Positions 35,788 to 48,534 of a stretch of 64,000 nucleotides of DNA are shown here, in pieces. The position numbers and the translations under genes are program-made. How positions within the stretch are numbered: the stretch's first letter is position 1; each line of letters starts with the position of its first letter. Origin of the DNA: Apricaphanius iberus (lineage: Eukaryota > Chordata > Actinopteri > Cyprinodontiformes > Aphaniidae); contig JAPXFQ010001662.1 of assembly GCA_028564705.1 (NCBI GenBank), positions 5,392,001 to 5,456,000 on the forward strand, given 5' to 3'. A model generated the notes under the pieces. The model had not been told where the DNA came from. It was given only the letters and a program-made list of their open reading frames with translations, and did not search any database.

Positions 35788-36663
35788 ATGGCGTCAAGAA
35801 AACAGGTGTCCCTAACGGAAAGCATGGATGTGGGTCATGCTAAAGAAAAGCGGAGAATTGAGGAAACTCATTCCTACGCCTCTAAAGCGCCAAGTGGAGA
35901 AAGTAATGGATCTACTCCGACTACACCCAGTAGGACCCCTGCTCCAAAAAAACCCAAAAATGTTGAGACGACCACGGCTGTGGAGCCAAGTTTAATACAG
36001 GTCCAGAATGCTATTATTCAGACTCTCTCTGACATGATCAACACCCGTGCAGACAACCTGGAAGTTATGATAAAAAATAACTCTAAAGAAATTGAGAGCA
36101 TTTGTGAAAGTCTAAACTCAATTCATGCTGACGTTCTGGATCTGAAACAAGAGAACGAATCTCTGAAAAAAGAAAACCTGGAGCTGAAGAAGAAAACTTC
36201 AGATCTGGAACAACGTGTGAACGACCAGGAGCGATACAGCCGCAGGTGGTGCCTGCGACTTCATGGGGTGGCTGAAAACTCATCGGAGAAGGTGAAAGAG
36301 AGAGTGATGGAGGTCTGCAGAGCCGTGGTCCCGGAGGAGCAGAGGAGCGAAGTGACAGCGGCGGTGGACATCGCACACCGACTCGGTCGGTCCAGAGCTG
36401 GAGAAGGCCAGCAGGGGAAAGCGCGACCGATTATCATCAGATTCATCTCCAGAACGGCGAGGGATCTCATATGGAAACACGCAAAACAAAGTCCGTTTCT
36501 GCAAACGCATGGTTTGCGGTTCAAGGAGGACCTCACAACCGGGGACAGAGAAGCAAGGAGTCGTCTTTGGCCCGCGGTGGAGCAGGCGAGGAAGGAGGGA
36601 AAGACTGCCTACTTCAGCGGGGCGAGGGCGTTCATCGATGGTAAAGAAATAAGGCCAAGCTAA
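35788..36663 (+). CDS. L1 ORF1 protein (RNA-binding chaperone), intact frame
   Basis: The 291-residue product is the RNA-binding partner of L1 retrotransposition. A Ser/Thr/Pro-rich basic N terminus (1-70) is followed by a coiled coil at about 88-150 (LKQENESLKKENLELKKK). An RRM-like domain spans about 151-235 (SRRWCLRLHGV and ARPIIIRFISRTARDLIW), and a C-terminal domain about 236-291 contains FKEDLT and YFSGARAFIDGKEIRP. The ATG at 35788 is preferred because upstream codons in frame lack an ATG. The frame is undamaged, unlike ORF2. Confidence 0.9.
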   Translation: MASRKQVSLTESMDVGHAKEKRRIEETHSYASKAPSGESNGSTPTTPSRTPAPKKPKNVETTTAVEPSLIQVQNAIIQTLSDMINTRADNLEVMIKNNSKEIESICESLNSIHADVLDLKQENESLKKENLELKKKTSDLEQRVNDQERYSRRWCLRLHGVAENSSEKVKERVMEVCRAVVPEEQRSEVTAAVDIAHRLGRSRAGEGQQGKARPIIIRFISRTARDLIWKHAKQSPFLQTHGLRFKEDLTTGDREARSRLWPAVEQARKEGKTAYFSGARAFIDGKEIRPS

Positions 36664-37430
36664 ACGTGGAGATATTCGATGAGCTTATAATTGTTTCAGA
36701 TTGTTACAAAGTTGTGTAAGTTTCTCTTTCTGTTCTCTAAATATGGGAAAGTTTTGATAGGTTGATGTTTCAGGGTAAAAAAGGGTGTTAATTTAATCTA
36801 ACCAGAATCTGGAAAGAGGTTTATGTTAAATTTAAACTTAGTCATGCAAAATTCCTGTTGCCTATAGAAGACGCTACAGTTTAACAACTACATTTTCTTT
36901 TTCTTTTTTTTTTTCTCTCAATTTATGTCTCTTTATGTATGTTCTGTCAATGCCAGAGGTTTAAGAGATTTACTTAGAAGGAAAGCTTTATTTTTGTACT
37001 GTAGAGATAAAAATGCAGATTTCTATTTTATCCAAGAAACTCATGCAAACATAGCAGATGAATCTTTTTGGAAGAATCAGTGGGGGAGTGAAATGTGGTT
37101 TTCCAATGGATGCAATCGATCAGCAGGTGTAGCTATTTTGAAAGGGAACTTTAAAGGTAGAGTGCTTTATAATGAAAAAGATGATTCAGGTAGATTACTC
37201 ATTTTAGTCTGTGAAATTGACCAGAAACAATTTATAATGATTAATATTTATGCCACCAATGATAAAATCAGAAATAAGACATTATTTAATAATGCTGAAG
37301 CAAGAATATGTCAAATACATTCAAAGTATTCACAAGCCAAAATTTTATGGGGAGGTGACTTTAACACTGTATTTGATGATAACTTGGATAGATGGCCACC
37401 GAAAACATCAACCACAAATAGTGGACTTAG

Positions 37431-37434
37431 TAAT
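37431..37434. repeat. TAAT target duplication, left copy
   Basis: TAAT occurs directly before the left LTR and again at 45141-45144 after the right LTR. Keeping one copy leaves L1 ORF2 in frame. Confidence 0.8.
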
Positions 37435-38005
37435 TGTTGTTGAATTAAATAATTATCATAAGTAATTCAATGCATGTTCAAGCAGAGACAAAATGGAGCC
37501 AATTTCCAGTTTAACATTTATTTTGAACAGATTAACAAATTGCAGTTTACAGAGAAAGTTGCCCTAGTTTCTCTGTGGTCCAGACTTAAAGAAATCTGAA
37601 CAATTAACTGATCTTTATTTCACAGCTTTATAGACAAGCGGGCCTCTGGGGTTGTAGGCGTTCCTTCTCCTCGAAATCTTACTCCAATCCGATCATTTCC
37701 AAACAATGTCTGAGCAATGATTTGCTGTCAGAGAATCCTGGAGTCAGAAAAGGAATCGTCTCTGTTCTGGGTCAAAGGTTCATTATAAAAATTTATGGTT
37801 AAATGGCTATCTGCTTCTCTAAAAACTTTTTTCCCAGTTTCTTATCTAAACATCCTTGCTTTTACAGCTTGCAATAAAAACTCACCCCAGAGTTTTATGA
37901 CTTAAAAGCTTTCCTGCATAAACAATAGTGTCAGACCCTTAACCATGCAAACTTTATAAACAGTCTTTTACCTTCTGAATGATAAAAGTTTACAGAATTA
38001 CCACA
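37435..38005 (-). repeat. 3' LTR of the retroelement
   Basis: The 571-bp repeat, read on the minus strand, starts TGTGG and ends CAACA, obeying the TG...CA rule. It contains a minus-strand TATAAA (37953-37958). It matches the right LTR with only scattered differences, the largest near 37555-37575. Confidence 0.93.
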
Positions 38006-38022
38006 ATTCCCTCTTTTCAATC
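38006..38022 (-). other. Polypurine tract of the retroelement
   Basis: On the minus strand the bases before the 3' LTR read TGAAAAGAGGGAAT, the purine-rich primer expected for plus-strand synthesis. It confirms the orientation given by the primer-binding site. Confidence 0.75.
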
Positions 38023-41000
38023 CATTTTTAAAAATGGATTGATTAAAGATCAAAACCTGTAAAGCTTTTTGAGAATGCAAAAAATCAAATCCAAGAAATT
38101 TCATCAGTTTAAAAACATGAAGTATTCCAGACTAAAATTCAAAACACAAACTATTAAAGTACCTTTTTTAACCTTAACTCCCATTAAAAAATGTAAACCT
38201 GTTAATCATAGATTCACCCTCTTTTGGCATTAAGCAAAACATTTATTTTAACAATTCCCACAAACTAAATTCAAAAACCCACAATGTATAAGAATGTCTT
38301 ACATGTGAAGAGATAATTAAATCTGACTTGATACATGTTAATACTGTGGAAGAAGCTCAGAAAATCCATGAACATAGACATTATTACTATATTATATTCT
38401 GAAATAAATCAAACTTAAAGTGTTAAGAAACCTGTGAAATAGAAGGTATTAAGAACCCTTTTAGGCAGTGTTACGACTCTTCACTTGTGAATAAAATAGT
38501 TAATCAAATAGTTAAACAACCTGTAAAATGCAAAAAAAAATTATTCATAAATGTTCAGTCTTTATTTGTATTCTGATCCTCTTTCTTCACTCATTTTATC
38601 CCCCTCAATGGCTCCTGGCAGCTGGAGAGCGATATACCGAGCTGATCAGTGTGGAGGGCTCCTATTTTTTTAGTGTTCCAGTTTTTACTCCCAAATTTGC
38701 AGATAACCACTCTCTGAAATGCCAATTACTTCATTAATTGAGCATTTCCCCCAATATACACCCATGCACAGACAGGCCCCGCTTCCTATAGCTTAGCCCA
38801 CCGTTGTGGGCTGGTCAAAACCCGCTGTGCAGCTGATTGCTGAGTTGTGATCTTCCTCTGTAGATCCCTCTTTTGAGATGGCAATTCCAAATTGCCCATC
38901 TCATTCATTGGCACATAGATCACACTGGATGAGTAATATCACCACCCAAACAACCTTCTGGGTGAGCTAGGCCCCGCCGCCTGTGGCCCCAGCTTCCGAT
39001 TCAGCTTGGTCAAACCCTTCACGACCCTCGTTAGGCAGAATCCGACCAGGTTCGTCGTTGGCGTGGAGCTGCACTTTGTGTGTGTTCCCAGCTGTCATCT
39101 GGAACTTTGCTGAACCACTGGACTCCTCACGCCTTCGACCTGGAGCTGTACCTTGGACCCCTTCAGCAGCTGTAGTCAGCTGTGACCAGAGGAGACTGTG
39201 TGCTCCTCACGTGCTGCTGAATCCTGGAGATAATCCTGGGGGCATAAGCTTGTAAACATCTAAAAAAGACAGTTTTTTTATCCGGTCTTGTGATCACTCC
39301 TTTTCAATCTAATTCAACTGCATTGTGCCAAGAAATTATTTCACCCATCTAATTAAAAATAATCCCTGGGGAAAGAGCAAATCCACATTATTTTGACACA
39401 CCGTTGTTTTTTCCTAAAAACTAAACCAAAAAACACCTCCCTCATTAATGGATTTAAAAACAAGAGCAGGCTCAAGAATTTACTTTTTGTGTACAGTTCA
39501 ACTGATTACTATCCATTTGCTTGTTCACCCAAATTGATTCTTAAATTCAGTACATCCCTGTGGATGAAAACGTAAAAGAAAGAAAAAAAAATGTTTTTTC
39601 TCTCTCACCAGCCAGCAACCCCCTGCTATTGGCCCAATTTTTCCTGCCAAATTTTGTTCCCGGTAAATGGTGGTATTTTACCCGGAGATAATCCTGGGGA
39701 AGACATGGGGTTATCAAAATACGTAGAACCGCGGCCACCTTCGATCAGACAAACAGAAACTCTTGTGGTTAATTCAGCAACAGTGACATTGAATCCACAG
39801 TCTAGATCATCACTTCTTCAGCAGATACTGTCCATCTCACGCCAGCCAAGTGAATTCACACATATTGTCCTTGAAAGTTCAGCTCAGCATGAGGAAACGT
39901 GCTCTTTTGAGGGTGGCCTCCAGCTCACCCCTGAAAATATACAGTCACCTGTGCCCCCCTGTGTTTGGGAGAAGAGCACAAGAGAGTCGTAATTCTGCGC
40001 TGGTCGTAAAGATGTTTCTCTCTGTGGCCGTTACGGCGGGCGCCTGGCACTATCCGTCATCAGCCCACGCACCCCCACCCATCTCATCTCCCCAGGATCA
40101 TAAATTCCATCTCAAGAATGTTTATCTGAGGGGTTTTTCTGTTGCAGGATGAGAAAAAGAGAAAAAATATATAATTAGAGTAAGAAGAAAAAAAAAACAG
40201 ACAGTCGATCCTCTCAGCTCATTCAAATCAAGTTACATTCAAACATTTTACTTTCATATTCATTAGTCTCCTTCCTCGAATGCTGAATTTAAATATCTTC
40301 CACACTCAGACTGTCTATGTGGGCTCTATTTTAATTTTACTTCAATCAGTTATACTAGTAATAATTTCTTCAATATTAATTCTGGTAAAAATATACCAAT
40401 CAACAGGTTTGCTCTCTCCACCAGGAATAATAATCAATCCTTATACGTCTAATTAAACTGTTGTTCTAATACTTCCCCTGCGTATTTTAATTAATGATTC
40501 CTTCATTTTTCATCCAATTTATATTCAATATTTCATCAATGCAATGCCTTCCTCAATTTTTTCAATTTGATAAATGTCTCTTTCATCTCATGTGTAAATT
40601 AAACATTTATAAAGATGGAGCATCGCAATATCTCATCAACACACTTAGTTCTTAGAAAAACAAAATTAAATCAAAAAAGAAACAAACAACAAAAAGGCTG
40701 GATTTTTCTGTTAGATATTGCTAATACACCACTAAAACATTGCAATAACAAAAATAAAGGCAATAACCATCTGCAAAGGTTCTATCCCTTTTTTTTTAAA
40801 AGTCGCTATGGAAAAGTGGCTCTCCTGGTTTCGCTTCACTGAGGTTGAGACGAATAGCTCATATTGAACTAAACCCCTTTGTAATCAGACTTAACACCAC
40901 TTTTCCCCGACTCTGTCCCTTTAATCAATTAATACTTTCTGCTAATATAAGTATGCTACTTACATTGAGATAACTGTTGTTGATGTTGAAAAAAGGTTAA

Positions 41001-44000
41001 AAACATCAAATGTTTAAAACAAAACCAGAGAAGAGTACTCACTGATAACACAACATAGTTTACAAAAACAGTCTTCAGTTTGCTATACTTCAAAGTCTAT
41101 CTATATTTCTAAAGAAAAATCCAAGATTTAAATCACTGACAAAACAACTTCCCTATAAATATTTGCCAAACCTAAATTATATATATATTTTTTTTTTTAA
41201 CACAATCCAATATCCATTCAAAGTACTTTTGCTTATATGATTCCTCTTTAAACAAACCCAAATGTGGTCACTTGCCCAAATATTCTTGATTGTAAACAAT
41301 GAAAACTTTTCATACTTCAAAAACATCTGTCCGATTCTGTGAAGGGAACTGAACATAGTCAAAGTGATTTTTGCAACTAAAACTCCTCTTCAATTTTCGT
41401 AGGATACACAATAGTCTAATTCCCCTCAGCAGTCAAACAAAACAAAACAAAAAAATTCAATAAAAGAGGTTCAAGAGATGAGATCTCTCTAAACAAAAAC
41501 TAGTCGCAATAAAATAAAAAATAAAAACCAGCATTTTTCTTTTCAGTATCCCTCTTTTCCTCTCAGGCTTCTTTTTTATTTTCTTTTCTCCAATGATAAA
41601 CACCAAATTAAATTGAAGCTTCTAGAGACATCAAATACATTACCACTGAATCACGTTTTCTTTAATCCAGCTTCCCAAATTAACATTTTCCAAAGTTCTA
41701 ATTAATAAACAGACCGCAGTTCAAAAATCTGGGTCATAATCCAAGTCGAACCAAATATATAAATTTTGAGAGAGAAAGAGGAAAAAACAAAAAATAAAAA
41801 TAAAGAAAGAAAATAAAATCAAAAATCTAAATAAATTGTCAGTTACAGAGTCCCCACTAATCAAATGATATATTATGCCATTATTCTAGGATCAGATCTA
41901 TTCCAAAATGTTTTAGGACCTGTAAATTTACTCTCAGCATCAAATAAACTAGCTTAATCTTAAATTTCAAAACCAAAACCGATTCTTATTTGTCAAAACA
42001 AAATGTGCATTCAAATATATGGTAAAAATTATTTCAATGTAGCTGATCCAATCACATTTTGCCTCTACACGATCAAAATAAATGAATTTAGAATTTACTT
42101 CTTACTTTCAAATTAAACCATCATTTCGGTCACTGTGATATTCATTATTTGTTCTTAAATAAATCTACCAAAGACTTTAATTGTTACTTTCAATCCTTAG
42201 ACCAATTCCAAATTTATCCCCAGTCTGTTAAAAAACAAACTGATTACTTAAAGATGACTCTGTGTTTTAATGTTTTCTTTTTTTAAAACCAAACATTCAA
42301 ATCCCACTAGTTTATAAACTATCACTATGATAAGTGTTGTTTTGCATGGTAAAAACATTTAATTTGTAACGGAATTGAAATGTACTGGGTTACTTCATGA
42401 GCCCCAGTTAAATTTTGATAACTCCAATAAGCATTTTTGTCCAGAAAATCCTTAAGAATGTTCAATTGTGTAAATAATTTAACACCAGTCTCCTTTAGGT
42501 CATTCATTCAGAGACCAAGCTATATTTCTAAAGTCTATAGAGCCATCAGAAATAAGCCAAACATAATTTTAGCATAAATGATACTTATTTAAATCACAGA
42601 CTCATTTTTTGTACCATTCAACACGGTGCTTATTAAAATAATTTAAACCAGTTTGTTGCTTTCCAATTAACACCGTTTGCTTTTCGTTAAATTCTTATAA
42701 TTACTACTTATAGCTTTATCTTTATTTAGGCCAACTTAACAACTCCTGCTTAGATCAATCAAAAAAGCAAAAAATCCACCTATTTAAAGATTCAAAAATG
42801 CATCTTTTATTTTGACTATAAACTCCATCTTTTTAATTTTAAAGATGAAATCAAAAATTAAAACTACACCAAGTCAGAATCGACTCATGAGTAACTGTTC
42901 TTAGTCATTTACGTTTAATTGTAACATGCATAATTATCCCAAATAAATTTGGCCGTGTTACATCCTAATTAACCAGAAAAATTTAACAAAATCCAAATTC
43001 GTTTAAGTCTTAACAAGACAATCGTCTGCAGGAGTCTGTAATCACTTTCTATCCCAAATCAACTTTTAGCTCGCAACACATAGAACATGCAGTTAGCCAC
43101 CACCGCTAACTTAGCACAACAGCCTATAGCAACGTGCTACCGTTAGCGTTCTCTGTGAAACGAAAGCTAAAACAGTACAAAACGTACGGCGAAAACAGTC
43201 CAAAAAATCACAACAAACACTTTAGAAGTTGACTTACCGCAATACCAGGACTTAATCCGCACAATTTATACCACTGTACCAAACTTTAATTCGGCACGAA
43301 CAAAACATTCTCCTGTTCGTCCACGCGGACTGAAACATATTTTTCCAATTTCAGCCGTCCCGCACAGCAAACACCGATTCAACTACGTCCGTTACAGCCC
43401 AAAACCATTAACAAAAAACACAGCATTATAAGCGGTGGCTTTTAGACCTAATTAATTATTTTACCGCGGAGGTTTCAGACCAGTCTGTTACAAGTTTCGT
43501 AGTCCGCTTTGAGAAATTTCCTGGCGCCGGCTTCCAGAAAACCCCTCAAAAGACTCGAACAGATGGCAGAAAACCGCCTATAACCACTAATTTATTTATC
43601 AAAACATATAGGCACAGTTATCGTATGTTAACCGTGCTATCAAGTAAACAACTCAGACAGTATTAGCTCCTAGCTTAGGGCGGCCGCTCTGATGGCCTGT
43701 CGTAAATGTTCACAACTAATTCTTATAGATATTTAATTTCAGTTATCCATCATATTCAGTTATATATTTATTTATCTATGTTAATTTATTTATTATACTC
43801 GAGTTCATTATTTATACTATAACAATTTAACACAAAACGCAACATCACCAGCACTTCTCGCCAAGCGCCTGCGTAAAAAACATCTCACACACACACATAC
43901 AGACACACACTTGTACAAGCAGAATTCAAAACACTAACCTCGTCGGAGCTCACCAAAAAACCAATGCCGGACCATTTCACTACTCAATTCGCGGTGCCCA

Positions 44001-44540
44001 CGCGCGCGCTTGAGGAAGCGCAAGCCTCTCCAAAGTAATCCGTTCCAGATTCAACCGAGTGCGTCCCAGGCACCCGTAAAATCTATTTTCGTTTGCCAGC
44101 TTTGAAGATTCTCTCCGACAGCGTCCTGTCCGGAGTTGAGAAGGCCAATTCTCGGGCCCCGATCCGCACTTGTGGCTCCGACTCGAGTCGTTGAAGGGAC
44201 CGCACCATCCGGTCCATCTGCTCCATTGTCCTGCAGAGTAACAAACTCCATCACCCAGCATGCACCGGTGTCTCTCTGCGGAGCGCAAAGCAGGTCGCAG
44301 TCCTGCTCAGAAGAGAGACACATACAATGGAGCCGCTTCAACCACGGGCTTGCAACAGTCAATCTGCTCAAAACAAAAACAAAAAACATATTTAACTTGC
44401 ATGACAACATTACCCAATGTTAGATTAACCAATCAATAGAATTAAAAAACTACGCAACTCTGCGCAGATTGTCAATAGAGCAAATACATGTCCGTTAATT
44501 AACTTAAAAAAAATAACTGGATTTCGGTCCAAAAACCCTG

Positions 44541-44558
44541 CACACGTCGAGGTCACCA
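44541..44558 (-). other. Primer-binding site, tRNA-Trp-like
   Basis: On the minus strand, three bases after the LTR end, the sequence reads TGGTGACCTCGACGTGTG. It matches the complement of the 3' end of vertebrate tRNA-Trp (ending ...CACGTCGGGGTCACCA) at 15 of the first 16 positions. Confidence 0.75.
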
Positions 44559-44562
44559 AATT

Positions 44563-45140
44563 TGTTGTTGAATTAAATAATTATCATAAGTAATTCAATG
44601 CATGTTCAAGCAGAGACAAAATGGAGCCAATTTCCAGTTTAACATTTATTTTGAACAGATTAACAAATTGCAGTTTTACAGAGGAATTTTGCCCCCGTCA
44701 GTTCCTCTGTGGTCCAGACTTAAAGAAATCTGAACAATTAACTGATCTTTATTTCACAGCTTTATAGACAACCGGGGCTGCCAGGGTTGTAGGCGTTCCT
44801 TCTCCTCGAAATCTTACTCCAATCCGATCATTTCCAAACAATGTCTGAGCAATGATTTGCTGTCAGAGAATCCTGGTGTCAGAAAATGAGTAGTCTCTGT
44901 TCTGGGTCAAAGGTTCATTATAAAAATTTATGGTTAAATGGCTATCTGCTTCTCTAAAAACTTTTCTCCCAGTTTCTTATCTAAACATCCTTGCTTTTAC
45001 AGCTTGCAATAAAAACTCACCCCAGAGTTTTATGACTTAAAAGCTTTCCTGCATAAACAATAGTGTCAGACCCTTAACCATGCAAACTTTATAAACAGTC
45101 TTTTACCTTCTGAATGATAAAAGTTTACAGAATTACCACA
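44563..45140 (-). repeat. 5' LTR of the retroelement
   Basis: The 578-bp partner of the left LTR, next to the primer-binding site. A minus-strand TATAAA lies at 45088-45093 and an AATAAA poly(A) signal at 44748-44753. The spacing suggests a short U3. Confidence 0.93.
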
Positions 45141-48100
45141 TAATATATGTCTGCGTATGGGACTGGTGGATATTTGGCGAGAAAGAAACAAACAACAGAG
45201 GATGTATACTTGGAGTAATAGAAGTCTATCGTTACAATCACGTATAGATTTTTGGCTCATTTCCAACGACGTTGTGGATAAGGTTAGAAATGTCGAAATA
45301 GAGCCAGCTATACTAACTGATCATAAACTTATTCTTATCAAAATTACCCTGAGTGACTTTTCTTCTCAACTTAGAACTCCTTCTTATTGGAAGTTAAACA
45401 ATTCTTTACTTAACAGCTCGGATGTTAAATCGGAAATTAGTGGAATTATTGAAAAATATTGGAAATGTGCATGTAATTCTGGTGATTATGGTAAAAACTG
45501 GGAACTAACAAAATATGAAATCCGTAAGATGGCCATTATTAAAGGAAAGCTACTAGCAAAGCAAAAAAGAGAAAATGAATGGAAAGTTATTAAAAACATC
45601 TTAAGTCTACAGATAAAATCTGATGGTAATCTCAATGAACAAGAGAACAAAGATCTCACTCAATTACAAAATAAACTAGAGGACATATATATAGATAAGA
45701 CAAAAGGAGCATTTATTAGATCTAGAAGTAAATGGCTTGAGAAAGGAGAAAAGAATACTAAATATTTTTTTTGGTTTAGAAAAAAGGAATGTTGAACATA
45801 ATACAATAACTAATTTATTGGTCAATGGAAATATCACCAATGACTGTAAACTTATTTCTAAACATGTTTCTGGATTTTATCAAGATTTATACTCTTCCAC
45901 CTCCACAGGTTCTGGTATGGATTCTTTTTTAAACAACATCTCGTCAAATGTTAAAAGAATTAATAATGAATATAAGGAGTTATGTGATATATCTTTACCT
46001 GAGCTGGTGGATTGTATAAAACATTTAAAAGAAAATAAAGCACCCGGTAACGATGGTTTAACTGGAGAATTTTATAAGACATTCAATGATAAACTTTCTC
46101 CTTTCTTACTTGCTGTTTTTGAAGAGGCCATTAAAAAAGGTGAGTTTCCTCCTACAATGAAACAGGGTATAATCACGTTAATTCCTAAAGCAAATAAAGA
46201 TAAATTACTCATTGAGAATTGGAGACCCATTAGTCTATTAAACAATGATGCAAAACTATTTGCTTTAATCTTTGCTAGAAGGCTAAAATATGGATTAGAT
46301 CAGATTATAGATGAAGAACAATCTGGATTTATGAGTAATAGACACATAAGCAATAACATACGGTTAATATTAGATATGATAGATTATAGTGACCACTTAC
46401 CAGATGATAGTTTGATATTATTTATTGATTTCTTTAAGGCTTTTGACACCATTGAACATATCTTTATATTAAAATCTATTTCCTTTTTTGGTTTTGGAAA
46501 GTATTTCTATAATGCTATTCAAACGTTATACAATGGCTGCTCTAGCTCTGTAAAATTGAAAATGGGAACATCAGCAAGATTTAATATATCACGTGGTATA
46601 AGACAAGGTTGTCCAGTATCTCCATTTTTGTTTCTCTTAGTTGCTCAGACTATGGCCACACATATAAAACTATCTCCTTTCCTGGGTATACATGCTGTTA
46701 ATAAAAACTTCAAAATTTGCCAACTAGCAGACGATACAGCTATCTTTTTAAAGGACCATAATCAAATAAGAACTGTGGTAAATAGTATAAAAGCATTTAG
46801 TGATGCGTCAGGATTAAAAATGAATACCAATAAATCCATTTTATTTCCACTAAAAAATTGTAATATCACCAGCTTCTATGGAATACCGGTTAGTGAAAAA
46901 GTGACCTATCTTGGAATTGTTATTAGTAAAAATAAAGAGGACCGTGTCAAGTTGAACTTCGATCCAATTCTTTAAAAAATCCAAGCTAAATTAAATTCAT
47001 GGTTAATAAGGGATCTATCTTTGTTTGGAAGGGTCCTGATATCAAAAGCAGAAGGCATCTCTAGATTTGTGTGTCGCTTTATCGCTAGATGTCCCCAAAA
47101 ATGTAGTTAAAGAATTGGATAAAATACTTTATGATTATATCTGGAGAAAGAAACCTCATTATTTAAAAAGAGATGTTATTACTGGTAATAGGAATCAAGG
47201 TGGTCTGGAAGTGCTAGACTTCAACACCATACATAATACATTTAAAATTAAATGGCTTCTAGGATTCTTGAGAAACCCTGATAGCATTTGGAACGCTTTT
47301 CCGACTTATTTATTCAAAGGCTTTGGTGGCACACAATTTCTACTCAAGTGTAATTTTTCTATCGTCAAAATTCCCTTAAAGTTGTCAGAATTTCATAAAC
47401 AGGCCCTAACATCGTGGTTATTGATTTATAAACATAACTTTAGCCCACACAGATATTTTATTTGGAACAATAAGGACATTCTTTACAAAAATAAATCACT
47501 TTTTTTTCGTACATGGTTTGATAGAGGCATTTTGTTAGCAGGGCAATTATTAAACAAAGAGGGTTTATTGATGACATACACAGAATTTCTACAAACATTT
47601 AATTTTCCTGTGACACCTAAAGAGTACGCTATCGTGTTTGATGCAATACCGTCAGGCACACTTCATATTATAAAATCTATATCATTCACTGATAATATCG
47701 CTGTACTTGATCAGATTTTTATTGGTGAAACAGATATCACTAAAAAAGGATGTACAAATAAATATATAAGAAACCAGATCTCCCGTTCGGTTTTACCTGC
47801 TGCAAAATTCTTCTGGTGTTCAACGGTTAATGACTTAAACTGGGAGAAGGCAAACACAACTATTCACAAATATTTTGTAAATAATAAAATTAAAGAAGTA
47901 TCATTTAAAATTTTACATCAAATCTATCCTGTTAAAGATACTCTTAAGCGATTTAAAATAAATATAGACGAGGTTTGTGTTTTTTGTCAGTCAAGTAAAG
48001 AAACAATTTTTCATTTATTTTATCACTGCTTTTATGCTAAACGGTTTTGGGCTGATCTTGAGGAATATCTCACTACTAAATTAAAGATTAACATTAAAAT

Positions 48101-48487
48101 AAACACATATGATGTCATGATGTATTACGAAAAAAATGATCTGTCTGAAAACTTTATCTTTGTTGTTCAACTATTTCTTTTTTTGGGAAAATTTCATATC
48201 CATAAATGTAAATGGTTTGGTTCTAAACCCCTCTTTCATCTTTTTTCTTTGGATATTAAATTATACTGCAAGACTATTGAAAATATAAATCTCCCTTTAG
48301 CTATAAAAACCTGCAAAATTTTAAAGAAACTGCATTTTTCGGTCTAGTCTGATACACACCTTTTAATTTTTTATTTTTAACGTTAGTGTACTATTTGTAA
48401 CCTCTGGTCTGTCAGAATTCGTTGTTAACATACATGTTGGGTTGTACTTGTAGTGTCTCTGTACCTTTTGTTATGTTCTGAATAAAG

Positions 48488-48519
<32 letters not shown>

Positions 48520-48522
<3 letters not shown>

Positions 48523-48534
48523 CACGGACGCGGC
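48520..48534. repeat. Right target-site duplication of the L1
   Basis: Same 15 bases as 35538-35552, immediately 3' of the L1 poly(A). Confidence 0.92.

Larger units (their letters stand above)
37435..45140 (-). mobile_element. LTR retroelement without recognisable gag-pol (LARD-like)
   Basis: Direct LTRs lie at 37435-38005 and 44563-45140, and TAAT flanks the whole element at 37431-37434 and 45141-45144. The primer-binding site and polypurine tract place the element on the minus strand, so the right LTR is the 5' one. The 6.56-kb interior has no frame longer than about 135 codons on either strand, and none with protease, reverse transcriptase or integrase motifs. Since the LTRs differ little, decay alone is an unlikely reason. 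A large non-autonomous derivative mobilised by another element is the better reading. The interior is AT-rich except for islands at about 38760-39250, 39590-40090 and 43080-44340. Confidence 0.88.
36925..48347 (+). pseudogene. L1 ORF2 (endonuclease/reverse transcriptase), inactivated and split
   Basis: 36925-37434 encodes the first part of the APE-type endonuclease (SVNARGLRDLLRRKAL, FIQETHA, GGDFNTVF). The LTR element interrupts it after codon AAT. The frame resumes at 45145 with the rest of the endonuclease (IDFWLISNDV, LTDHKLILIK). A frameshift in the T-run near 45763-45770 shifts to the frame holding the reverse transcriptase. That part has APGNDGLTGEFYKTF, FIDFFKAFDTIEH with the first catalytic Asp, RGIRQGCPVSPFLF, and LADDTAIFL with the Asp pair. 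A stop codon at 46973-46975 and a frameshift near 47060 precede the C-terminal part, which carries a Cys/His motif (CVFCQSSKETIFHLFYHC). The stop is at 48345-48347. Insertion in frame shows ORF2 was continuous here before the LTR element came in. Confidence 0.92.
35553..48519 (+). mobile_element. L1-type LINE, near full length, interrupted by an LTR element
   Basis: The element has a GC-rich 5' UTR (35553-35787), ORF1 (35788-36663), a spacer, ORF2 from 36925, an AATAAA at 48481 and a 28-base A tail to 48519, between 15-bp target duplications. Without the inserted LTR element (37435-45140 plus one TAAT copy) its own length is about 5.26 kb, a full-length size for fish L1-like elements. ORF2 is interrupted by two frameshifts and one stop, so the copy cannot move. 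It lies in the same orientation as the plus strand. Confidence 0.93.

Noticed and set aside
39591..40152. Captured host gene inside the LTR element
   Set aside because: The 133- and 100-residue frames are antisense to the element and match no family I recognise, so only the composition anomaly is reported.
43980..44410. gag-like protein just after the 5' LTR
   Set aside because: Two overlapping minus-strand frames of 102 and 119 residues exist, but they occupy the leader region and show no matrix, capsid or zinc-knuckle motif.
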